From assembly GCF_905171765.1 (NCBI RefSeq), contig NC_053392.1, forward strand, positions 503,608,556-503,672,555: 64,000 bases of DNA, given 5' to 3'. Within the stretch, counting starts at the first letter, position 1, and each line of letters begins with the position of its first letter. Made by a program: the position numbers and the translations under genes. The DNA comes from Bufo bufo (taxonomy: Eukaryota; Chordata; Amphibia; Anura; Bufonidae). The notes under the pieces are model-generated. The model was given only the letters and a program-made list of their open reading frames with translations, ran no database searches and was not told where the DNA came from. Positions 21,310 to 31,603 of the stretch are shown here, one piece after another.

Positions 21310-24300
21310 ATGAATCCTCTGGTGACCCTGACTGACCATGTCTCTAATCTGACGCAGAGGGTGCAGGAGTTAGGGGAAAAACTCAGTTCTTTTGAGTTAG
21401 GGCAAGGTTCTTCCACTCCTTAGGCCTCCAGTCCGCATTTTGAGCCCCAGATTAAGCTCCCAGAACCCTTTTCTGGAGACCGGAGGAAGTTTCTCTCTTT
21501 TAAGGAGAGTTGCAAACTTTACTTCTGTTTGCGCCCCGTGTCCTCTGGCCCCGAGAGTCAACGCGTGGGCATTATCATTTCCCGATTACAGGGTGATCCC
21601 CAGGACTGGGCGTTCTCTTTACCTGCTGGCACCAGTTGTTTATATTCTGTGGAGGGGTTCTTTCAGGCCTTGGGTACCCTCTATGATGAACCAGACAGGG
21701 CTCTAGTAGCCGAGACGGCTCTAAAGGCACTGGTTCAGGGCAATTTACCAGCGGAGGATTATTGCACCCAATTCAGAAGGTGGTGTGTCCCCTCAGGATG
21801 GAACGAACCAGCCCTGAAGAGTCAGTTCAGGTCAGGTCTGTCTGATAAATTAAAGGATCTTCTGGTCAGTTATCAACTTCCAGAGACCTTAGAGGAGATG
21901 ATGACCCTTGTTGTCCGACTTGACCGACGGGTTAGAGAGAGACGACAGGAACAACAGTTCTCTTCCCAAATGGTGGTCCAGCCAGAGGCCTATCCCAGAG
22001 ACAATGCTGAGGTCTCCATCGAGGAACCCATGCAGGTTGGCATGACCCGAGGGAATCTTCGCCGCAGACGTGGAGAATGCTTTTACTGGGGAGATCCTGA
22101 CCATTGGATCAACCAGTGTCCTAAGAAGGTCCTCTCTGTCAAGTCTCCTAAGACAAGGCAACCTAAAGACCAGGTACACCCTGAAATTTCTAAATGTAAG
22201 CTTTCGGTACCCATTACGATTTCTCTGGGAGTAGATAAATGGCCGGGTAAGGCCTTTATCGATACTGGCTCAGCGGCTAGCTTTATTGACTCTGAGTATG
22301 CTGTAAGATTGGGTATTCCTATGTTTGCCTTACCAACTCCTATCCATGTCATGGCTATTGATGCTACTCCTCTTATTGGTAGTACGGTGAGCTTATGTAC
22401 CTCGGAGATTTCTCTAACCGTGGGTGTGTGCCACTCAGAGAGATGTTCGCTTCTAGTCCTGGAGAACCTACCTGCTGAGGTGGTACTAGGTTTACCTTGG
22501 CTCCGACTACATAACCCCACTATAGATTGGTCCAATGGGGAGTTGGTGAGATGGGGGCCTAAGTGTGACCCGTGCTTGTCCGTGGTACAGGCTGGGGTCT
22601 CAGTAAAGTCTGATACTTTACCCTCTGTTGTTAGAGAATATTCTGATGTATTCTCATCACCAACCCCGGAGGTTCTACCCCCCCATAGACCTTATGATTG
22701 TACCATAGAGCTAGTAGAGGGGGCCAAGTTTCCTAAAGGACGAATTTATAATCTTTCTATGCCCGAACGCAAGGCCATGGAAGATTATATTAAGGAGAGC
22801 CTTGGTAAAGGGCATATTGGACCTTCTGTCTCTCCTATGGGGGCGGGGTTTTTCTTCGTCAAGAAAAAAGATGGTGGTCTTAGGCCATGTATCGATTACC
22901 GGAGATTAAATAAAATCACTGTCCAGAATAGATACTCCCTCCCATTGATTCCGGATTTATTTAACCAGGTTCTGGGTGCAACCTGGTTTTCCAAAATTGA
23001 CCTGAAAGGGGCATACAATCTAATCCGAATCAAGGAGGGAGACGAATGGAAAACGGCGTTCAATACTCCGGTAGGACACTTTGAATATCAAGTGATGCCT
23101 TTTGGACTCAGCAATGCCCCAGCTGTGTCCCAAAACTTCATGAATGACATTCTTAGGGAGTACTTAGGTAAATTTGTTATTGTCTATCTTGACGACATTT
23201 TGATATTCTCTCCTGACTTCGAATCCCATGTGTCTCATGTTAAACAAGTATTAGAGGTGTTGAGGGAGAATCAGCTATCCGCTAAACAAGAGAAATGTGT
23301 CTTTGGTGTACAGGAGATTCTGTTTCTAGGGCATGTTCTGACTCCTCACGCCTTCAAGATGGATCCTGGTAAGGTACTAGCAATTAAGGAATGGGTAAGA
23401 CCTTCATCCTTAAAGGCCTTACAACAGTTCTTAGGTTTCGCCAATTACTATCGTAAATTTATTATGAATTTTTCCGTAATTGCTAAACCGTTGACCGACC
23501 TTACTAAGAAAGGGGCGGATTTGGAGAATTGGTCTACTGAGGCCATTTCTTCATTTGAAAAATTAAAAAAGGCATTTAGTAGCGCTCCCATTCTGATCCA
23601 GCCTGATCAGGAGAAACCTTTTATTGTGGAGGTGGATGCGTCCGAGGACGGCGTAGGAGCAGTCCTTTCACAAGGTCCTGCTAGCCTCACTAATCTGAGA
23701 CCATGTGCCTTCTTCTCCAGGAAATTCTCTCCCACGGAGAGAAACTACGACATAGGGAATAGGGAGCTGCTGGCCATTAAATGGGCATTTGAGGAGTGGA
23801 GGCATTTCCTGGAGGGGGCAAGACATTGTGTAACTGTTGTCACTGACCATAAAAACCTTATGTTTCTCGAGTCTGCTAAGAGGTTGAATCCCCGTCAAGC
23901 CAGATGTGCTCTGTTTTTTACTCGTTTTGATTTTTCCATCACGTTCAGGCCGGGAAGTAAAAATGTGAAGGCGGACGCATTATCTCGGAGCTTCCAGGCT
24001 TTTCAACCTACTGAGGTACCTCCTGAATCCATCCTACCAGCAAAAATCTTCTTAGCAGCTCTTACCCAGGATATCTCGGCTCGCATTAGGTCTGAACAAC
24101 ATCTGGCACCGGTATCCACCCCAACAGATTAGTTTCGTCTCCAGCTGTTGGGTGAGTGTCACGATTCTGCCTTTTGTGGACATCCGGGTGTTGAGGGCAC
24201 TAAGGATCTGGTTTCTAGATCTTATTGGTGGCCCACTCTAACTAGGGATGTCAAGTCCTACGTGTCAGCCTGTGAGGTTTGTGCCAGGTCCAAGACACCT

Positions 24301-25407
24301 AGGACTCGCCCTGCTGGTAACCTACGACCCCTACCCATTCCCAGTAGACCCTGGTCCCATATCTCGATGGACTTTATAACTGACCTACCGCTGGCGGAGG
24401 GTAAGACTGTGGTTTGGGTAGTGGTCGATAGGTTTAGCAAGATGGTTCATTTCATTCCCCTGTCTAAACTTCCGAATGCTAAAACCCTGGCGTCTATTTT
24501 TGTGAGAGAGATTGTTCGTTTACATGGCATCCCGGAAAATATTGTTTCTGACAGGGGTGTGCAGTTTGTGTCCAAATTCTGGAGGGCCTTCTGTCAAAGA
24601 TGTAAAATTTCATTGAATTTTTCTTCCGCCTACCATCCTGAGAGTAATGGGCAGACTGAACGCCTTAATCAGTCTGTGGAACAATTCTTGAGGTTGTATG
24701 TTGCTGATGACCAGCAATTATGGGTCAAATTCCTTCCGTTGGCTGAATTTGCTTTGAATAACCGTGTCAATTCTTCTGCTGGGGTCTCCCCTTTCTTTTG
24801 TAACCATGGTTTTCATCCCCGTTTTCATTCTGGGTCGTCCGTCTCCTCCTCTAACCCTGAAGCGGATAAACTCTCCTCCGAACTGTGCACAGTTTGGGCC
24901 CGGGTTCAATCGAACCTAGAAAAGGCTCAATGTTCTCAAAAACTCAAGGCCGATAGGAGACGTTCAAGGGGGGTAAACTTTCAGGTTGGGGATAAAGTAT
25001 GGTTGTCCTCCAAGAATCTATCTCTCAAGGTAACTTCTAAAAAATTTGCTCCTCGTTTTATTGGACCATATAAGATCACGGAAGTGATTAACCCGGTATC
25101 TTTTAGGTTGGAGCTGCCTGAGTCATTCCACATTCATAATGTGTTCCATAAATCTCTGCTTAAAAAATATTTTGAACCGGTAGTACCATCAAAAGCCTCG
25201 CCACCGCCGGTTCTTGTTAATGATGCTGTCGAGTATGTGGTGTCTAAAATAGTGGATGTCAGGAAGGTGCGTAATTCCTTGCAGTACCTGATTCACTGGA
25301 AGGGGTATGGACCTGAAGAGAGATCTTGGGTACCTGCCAGGGAGGTTCATGCTCCTAGACTTGTTCGTAAATTTCATTTAGAACACCCTAAAAAAGCCAT
25401 CACCTGA
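21310..25407 (+). pseudogene. Gag-Pol polyprotein with two amber codons, gypsy copy 1
   Basis: One frame of 1365 codon positions from the ATG at 21310, broken only by TAG at 21421 (codon 38) and TAG at 24130 (codon 941). Order: Gag capsid region; zinc knuckle at about 257-270, where CFYWGDPDHWINQC has W in place of the second Cys; aspartic protease (DTGS, about 318); reverse transcriptase (YLDD, 626-629); RNase H (VEVDASEDG); integrase with HHCC finger (HPG... CEVCARSK) and DDE segments (MDFITDLP, VSDRGVQF, HPESNGQTER); GPY/F module; chromodomain (about 1307-1355, YLIHWKGYGPEERSW). The second TAG falls between RNase H and integrase. Chromodomains direct integration to marked chromatin. Probably inactive on its own. 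Confidence 0.93.
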
Positions 25408-25432
25408 AGTCTTGGGTCCGGTGGCCCCTCGT

Positions 25433-25443
25433 AAAAGGGGGGG
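25433..25443 (+). other. Polypurine tract of gypsy copy 1
   Basis: An AAAAGGGGGGG-type purine run ends three bases (TAC) before the 3' LTR and would prime plus-strand synthesis. The same GGTAC-TGTCA junction occurs in copy 2. Confidence 0.75.
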
Positions 25444-25446
25444 TAC

Positions 25447-26140
25447 TGTCACGGGGTTCCGAAGGTGCACTCGGTCCCCCATTGCCCGCAGAACTGTTGC
25501 TTAGCTTTTGGAATGAGGTTCTGTGTTTGACCTCATTCCCAGGGCGGCTTTACTAGCTGGGTGGCTCCCTGCTCCTAGTCTGCCTTGAGCGCCGAGCTGA
25601 TCACTCGGTGCTCGACTGGTTGGTCTGTCGGTCATGTGACGCTGGCCACGTCACATGACCCTCACTCCCCACTATAAATACAGGCAGCCTGCTGGCTACA
25701 GGTTGCCTGTTAATTTCTAGGTTCCTGGCTATTTGTTGGACTGCTGAATACTTACCTGATCCTGTTCCTTGACCATCCTTTTGCCTGATCCTCCTGTACT
25801 GCGCTTCCGTCCTGGTATTGTGACCTCGGCTCCCACCTGACTACTCTCTTAGGACTCCTCTTGTACTTCTCTGCTCTCCTGGTATTTATGACCCCGGCTT
25901 CTCCTGACAATTCTCTGCTTGCTCCATTTGTACTTTGCAGCTTTCCTGGTATTGACTCGGTCCGTTCACGTCCTGTTGTTTGTCTGTCTGTCATCCCTGC
26001 ACTTACTCCAAGTCAGGGATTGCCGTCCAGTTGTCCCCTGTCATTAGGACTCGCGAGGCAAGTAGGCAGGGCCAGGGGTAAGGGTGGAGCGCAGTGCTCA
26101 CTTCCCTCCCCCCTGTGTGTGTGTGTACGCGACCGTTACA
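25447..26140 (+). repeat. 3' LTR of gypsy copy 1
   Basis: 694 bp, identical in length to the 5' LTR with three substitutions seen by eye. It ends GACCGTTACA, followed by the atggt duplication. Confidence 0.93.
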
Positions 26141-26145
26141 ATGGT

Positions 26146-26252
26146 GGTGGTAGTGGCATGGCGTGGGCATGTATGGCTGCCAATGGAACTGGTTCTCTTG
26201 TATTTATTGATGATGTGACTGCTGACAAAAGCAGCAGGATGAATTCTGAAGT
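26146..26252 (+). pseudogene. Tc1 (family B) transposase, middle part
   Basis: Continues the transposase as GGGSGMAWACMAANGTGSL and VFIDDVTADKSSRMNSEVF. It is bounded by the gypsy on the left and the hAT on the right. Confidence 0.88.
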
Positions 26253-26489
26253 GTTTCGGGTAGAGTTGAGCGAACACCTGGATGTACTTCCCAAGAAATG
26301 TTCGGGTTCGGGATCCAAACTTCGCCCCGAACCCGAACCCCATTGAAGTCAACGGGGACCCGAACTTGTCGGCACTAAAAAGGCTGTAAAACAGCCCAGT
26401 AAAGGGCTAGAGGGCTGCAAAAGGCAGCAAAATTTAGGTAAATCCCCTGCAAACAAATGTGGATAGGGAAATTAATTAACCAATATCAA

Positions 26490-27135
26490 TTGGAGAGAGG
26501 TCCCATAGCAGAGAATCAGGCTTCATGTCATAGCAGAGAATCATGCTTCATGTCACCCAACACTGGAACAGGCCACTGTGAGATATTTTTAGGCCCCGAC
26601 ACCCAGACAGAGAGAGAGGTCCCATAGCAGAGATTCAGGCTTCATGTCATAGCAGAGAATCAGGCTTCATGTCACCCAACACTGGAACAGGCCACTGTCA
26701 GATATTTTTAGGCCCCGGCACCCAGACAGAGGAGAGAGGTCCCATAGCAGAGAATCATGCTTCATGTCACCCAACACTGGAAAAGGCCACTGTCAGATAT
26801 GTTTAGGCCCCGGCACCCAGACAGAGGAGAGAGGTCCCATAGCAGAGAATCAGGCTTCATGTCATAGCAGAGAATCATGCTTCATGTCACCCAACACTGG
26901 AACAGGCCACTGTCAGATATTTTTAGGCCCCGGCAACCAGACAGAGGAGAGAGGTCCCATGGCAGAGAATCAGGCTTCATGTCACCCACCACTGTAACAG
27001 GCCACTGTCAGATATTTAGGCCACGGCACCCAGACAGAGAAGAATGGTCCCATTGCAGAGAATTAGGCTTCATGTCACCCACCACTGGAACAGGCCACTG
27101 TCAGATATTTAGGCCCCGGCACCCAGACGGAGGAG
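26490..27135. repeat. Subterminal tandem repeat in the hAT, 93-120 bp units
   Basis: Six copies of aggccactgtcagatatttt ...taggccccggcacccagacagagg, starting near 26570, 26690, 26787, 26905, 26999 and 27092. Longer units carry an extra agcagagaatcatgcttcat. Such arrays next to hAT ends often bind transposase; here that is inference. Confidence 0.85.
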
Positions 27136-27251
27136 AGGTTCATTCAACTTTGGGTTGCCCCGCAATATAATGGTAAAATAAAAAAAAGAGGATTGAATGA
27201 AGTGCCCTGGAGTACAAGAATATATTGTTAAGGGGATGTAGTTATAAATGT

Positions 27252-30200
27252 CTAATCCGCACAAGGGATGGACAGGTCCTGTGGGATCCATGCCTGGTTC
27301 ATTTTTATGAACGTCAGCTTGTCCACATTGGCTGTTGACAGGCGGCTGCGTTTGTCTGTAATGACGCCCCCTGCCGTGCTGAATACACGTTCAGACAAAA
27401 CGCTGGCCGCCGGGCAGGCCAGCACCTCCAAGGCATAAAAGGCTAGCTCTGGCCACGTGGACAATTTGGAGACCCAGAAGTTCAATGGGGCCGAACCATC
27501 AGTCAGTACGTGGAGGGGTGTGCAGACGTACTGTTCCACCATGTTAGTGAAATGCTGCCTCCTGCTAACACGTTCCATATCAGGTGGTGGTGCAGTTAGC
27601 TGTGGCGTGGTGACAAAACTTTTCTACATCTCTGCCATGCTAACCCTGCCCTCAGAGGAGCTGGCCGTGACACAGCTGTGTTGGCGACCTCTTGCTTCTT
27701 CTCTGTCTTCACCTTGGGCTTCCACTTGTTCCCCTGTGACATTTGGGAATGCTCTCAGTAGCGCGTCTACCAACGTGCGCTTGTACTCGCGCATCTTCCT
27801 ATCACACTCCAGTGCAGGAAGTAAGGTGGGCACATTGTCTTTGTACCGGGGATCCAGCAGGGTGGCAACCCAGTAGTCCGCACACGTTAAAATGTGGGCA
27901 ACTCTGCTGTCATTGCGCAGGCACTGCAGCATGTAGTCGCTCATGTGTGCCAGGCTGCCCAGAGGTAAGGACAAGCTGTCCTCTGTGGGAGGCGTATCGT
28001 CATCCTCCTGCGTTTCCCCCCAGCCATGCACTAGTGATGGGCCCGAGCTGCGTTGGGTGCCACCCCGCTGTGAACATGCTTCATCCTCATCCTCCTCCAC
28101 CTCCTCCTCATCCTCCAGTAGTGGGCCCTGTCTGGCCACATTTGTACTTGGCCTCTGCTGTTGCAAAAAACCTCCCTCTGAGTCACTTCTAAGAGACTGG
28201 CCTGAAAGTGCTAAAAATGACCCCTCTTCCTCCTCCTCCTGGGCCACCTCCTCTTCCATCATCGCCCTAAGTGTTTTCTCAAGGAGACATAGAAGTGGTA
28301 TTGTAACGCTGATAACGGCGTCATCGCCACTGGCCATGTTGGTGGAGTACTCGAAACAGGGCACACAGGTCTCGCATAGAGGCCCAGTCATTGGTGGTGA
28401 AGTGGTGCTGTTCCGCAGTGCGACTGACCCGTGCGTGCTGCAGCAAAAACTCCACTATGGCCTGCTGCTGCTCGCACAGTCTGTCCAGCATGTGCAAGGT
28501 GGAGTTCCACCTGGTGGGCACGTCGCATATGAGGCGGTGAGCGGGAAGGCCGAAGTTACGCTGTAGCGCAGACAGGCGAGCAGCGGCAGGATGTGAACGC
28601 CGGAAGCGCGCACAGACGGCCCGCACTTTATGCAGCAGCTCTGACATGTCGGGGTAGTTGTGAATGAACTTCTGCACCACCAAATTCAGCACATGCGCCA
28701 GGCAAGGGATGTGCGTCAAACCGGCTAGTCCCAGAGCTGCGACGAGATTTCGGCCATTATCGCACACCACCAGGCCGGGCTTGAGGCTCACCGGCAGCAA
28801 CCACTTGTCGGTCTGTTGTTCAATACCCCACCACAACTCCTGCGCGGTGTGGGGCCTGTCCCCCAAACATATGAGTTTCAGAATGGCCTGCTGACGTTTA
28901 CCCCGGGCTGTGCTGAAGTTGGTGGTGAAGGTGTGTGGCTGACTGGATGAGCAGGTGGAAGAGGAGGAGGCTACAGGAGGCAAAGAATGTTGCCCTGCGA
29001 TCCTTGGCGGCGGAAGGACGTGCGCCAAACAGCTCTCCGCCTGGGGCCCAGCCGCCACTACATTTACCCAGTGTGCAGTTAGGGAGATATAGCGTCCCTG
29101 GCCGTGCTTACTGGTCCACGTATCTGTGGTTAGGTGGACCTTGCCACAGATGGCGTTCCGCAGTGCACACTTGATTTTATCGGATACTTGGTTGTGCAGG
29201 GAAGGCACGGCTCTCTTGGAGAAGTAGTGGCGGCTGGGAACAACATACTGTGGGACAGCAAGCGACATGAGCTGTTTGAAGCTGTCTGTGTCCACCAGCC
29301 TGAATGACAGCATTTCATAGGCCAGTAGTTTAGAAATGCTGGCATTCAGGTCCAGGGATCGAGGGGGGCTAGGTGGGAATTTACACTTTCTCTCAAATGT
29401 TTGTGAGATGGAGAGCTGAACGCTGCTGTGTGACATGGTTGAGATGCTTGGTGACGGGGGTGGTGGTGTTGGTGTTTCATCCTCTGTTTGCTGGGCGGCA
29501 GGTGCCAACGTTCCTCCAGAGGCAGCAGCAGAAGAGGTATCAGGGGGAGCCTGAGTGAGTTCCTTGTTTTCAAGGTGTTTACTCCACTGCAGTTCATGCT
29601 TTGCATGCAGGTGCCTGGTCATGCAGGTTGTGCTAAGGTTCAGAACGTTAATGCCTCGCTTCAGGCTCTGATGGCACAGCGTGCAAACCACTCGGGTCTT
29701 GTCGTTAGCACATTGTTTTAAGAACTGCCATGCCAGGGAACTCCTTGTAGCTGCCTTTGGGGTGCTCAGTCCCAGATGGCGGTGGCCAGTAGCAAGCGGA
29801 CTCTCTTGGCGGCAGGTGTTCTGCTTTTGCCCACTGCTCCCTCCTTTGCTACGCTGTTGGCTCGGTCTCACCACTGCCTCTTCCTCCGAACTCTGAAAGT
29901 CAGTGGCACGACCTTCATTCCATGTGGGGTCTAGGACCTCATCGTCCCCTGCATCGTCTTCCACCCAGTCTTCCTCCCTGACCTCCTGTTCAGTCTGCAC
30001 ACTGCAGAAAGACGCAGCAGTTGGCACCTGTGTTTCATCATCAGAGACGTGCTGAGGTGGTATTCCCATGTCCTCATCATCAGGAAACATAAGTGGTTGT
30101 GCGTCAGTGCATTCTATGTCTTCCACCGCTGGGGAAGGGCTAGGTGGATGCCCTTGGGAAACCCTGGCAGCAGAGTCTTCAAACAGCATAAGAGACTGCT

Positions 30201-30570
30201 GCATAAGTTGAGGCTCAGACAGTTTCCCTGATATGCATGGGGGTGATGTGACAGACTGATGGGCTTGGTTTTCAGGTGCCATCGGTGCGCTTTCTGCAGA
30301 AGACTGGGTGGGAGATAATGTGAACGTGCTGGATCCACTGTCGGCCACCCAATTGACTAATGCCTGTACCTGCTCAGGCCTTACCATCCTTAGAACGGCA
30401 TTGGGCCCCACCAAATATCGCTGTAAATTCTGGCGTCTACTGGGACCTGAGGTAGTTCGTACACTAGGACGTGTGGCTGTGGCAGAACGGCCACCTCCTC
30501 TCCCAGCACCAGAGGGTCCACTAACACCACCACGACCATGTCCGCGTCCCTTACTAGATGTTTTCCTCAT
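27252..30570 (-). pseudogene. hAT transposase (BED finger type), one frameshift and one stop
   Basis: It starts at the ATG at 30570 (MRKTSSKGRGHGRGG, an RG-rich basic tail). A BED zinc finger follows at about residues 280-340 (CTLCHQSLKRG... TRHLHAKH), then the catalytic core: TTDTWTSKHGQGRYISLTAH (first D, about 480), VVCDNGRNLVAAL (second D, about 602), CLAHVLNLVV (CxxH) and DVPTRWNSTLHML. The frame shifts by one base within 28330-28390, passes two acidic runs (near 28090-28125 and 28210-28260), meets TAG at 27624-27626, and resumes in frame with the hAT dimerisation domain (PLNFWVSKLSTWPELAFYAL, SERVFSTAGGVITDKRSRL). It should be non-functional, but only two lesions separate it from an open frame. 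Confidence 0.92.
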
Positions 30571-30697
30571 TGTTACCGTTCACCACAATAAGAAAAAAAT
30601 TATTTGGCCCAATGTATTGAATTCAAATTCAGGCCTTTTTTTTTTACAGGCACCTAACACTATCTGGCTATCTACTTAGGTACCGTATTACACTAAT

Positions 30698-31100
30698 ACA
30701 GGCACAGCAGTAACCACAGATTTAGCTGAATATAAATTGTAGGCCTAGTATTTAGGCGGTGGATGACAGTTATACGTTTACGGACAGAATTAGACTTGGA
30801 GATGCACGGTAGCGTTTGAAGTTATTGAGAATGACCCTATCCGCACCTTTAATCTAATATACCCTTTTATGGATAGATTTAAACTTGGCCTGATACAGCA
30901 GAAACCACTGATTTAGGGAATTGCTAAGTTGGGAATTGTATTTCAACCCAGAACAAAAACTGTGCTTTGGCGGACACTAAATAACTTTACCAGCCACAGC
31001 AGTAAACACAGATTTAGCTGAATATAAATTGTAGGCCTAGTATTTAGGCGCTGGATGACAGGTATACGTTTACGGACAGAATTAGACTTGGAGATGCATG
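30698..31100. repeat. About 300-bp subterminal tandem repeat of the hAT, left piece
   Basis: The unit starting cacagcagtaaccacagatt begins near 30698 and again near 30998. The second copy is cut at 31100 by the gypsy and resumes at 36442. Confidence 0.8.
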
Positions 31101-31590
31101 TGTCATGGTCTTACCTGCTTGCTGCTCTCCTTCGTTTGACATGTGCTGGCGGCCATCTTGGGTTCTGGGTTTCTTGTAGCCTTCCACCCTGCGGCTCCTC
31201 CTTCCCCTGGGAGGAGCTGGATGCCTAGCTCATATATATAGGAGGTCTGTGGCTTCAGTTCCTTGCTTGGTCCTCCTGTGTTCACATGCTTCTAGACTGC
31301 TGCTGCTTCTGGTTCCTGATCCTGGCTTCGTCTGACTACCCTGCTGGTTCCTGATCCTGGCTTCGTCTGACTACCCTGCTGGTTCCTGATCCTGGCTTCG
31401 TCTGACTACCCTGCTGGTTCCTGATCCTGGCTTCGTCTGACTACCCTTCTGGTTCCTGACCTCTGGCTTCGCAAAGACTCTGCTCGGTTTCACCATCCGT
31501 TTGGACTTTTGCTTTACAGCTTTATTTTCAATAAAGCCTTCTTATTTTCACTTATCTCTTGTTGTACGTCTGGTTCATGGTTCCGTGACA
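31101..31590 (+). repeat. 5' LTR of gypsy copy 2
   Basis: 490 bp, TGTCATGGTC to TTCCGTGACA. It contains four tandem 35-bp units (tggttcctgatcctggcttc gtctgactaccctgc) at about 31308-31455, TATATATA at 31233-31240 and AATAAA at 31531-31536. Confidence 0.95.
31233..31240 (+). promoter_or_regulatory. TATA box of gypsy copy 2
   Basis: TATATATA in ctcatatatataggagg, with the identical 3' LTR copy at 36079-36086. The predicted start of transcription is near 31264. Confidence 0.7.
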
Positions 31591-31592
31591 TT

Positions 31593-31602
31593 AGGACCAA
31601 GC
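31593..31602 (+). other. Putative self-priming binding site, gypsy copy 2
   Basis: AGGACCAAGC, two bases after the 5' LTR, is the exact reverse complement of GCTTGGTCCT at 31265-31274. That stretch begins 32 nt after the start of the TATA box, the same spacing as in copy 1, though the two primer sequences differ. This is the Tf1/sushi arrangement. Confidence 0.72.
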
Positions 31603-31603
31603 C

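Larger units (their letters stand above)
20588..26140 (+). mobile_element. Ty3/gypsy chromovirus (Tf1/sushi-like), copy 1
   Basis: A 5553-bp LTR retrotransposon with 694-bp LTRs, one Gag-Pol frame and a C-terminal chromodomain. It is flanked by the 5-bp duplication atggt (20583-20587, 26141-26145) inside Tc1 coding sequence. The LTRs differ at only three positions (20606/25465, 21155/26014, 21238/26097), so insertion was recent. Two in-frame amber codons interrupt the polyprotein. The target site reads GCATGGT, as in copy 2. Confidence 0.95.

Noticed and set aside
27743..28566. Plus-strand frames rich in serine and proline
   Set aside because: They are antisense to the acidic and serine-rich parts of the hAT transposase.
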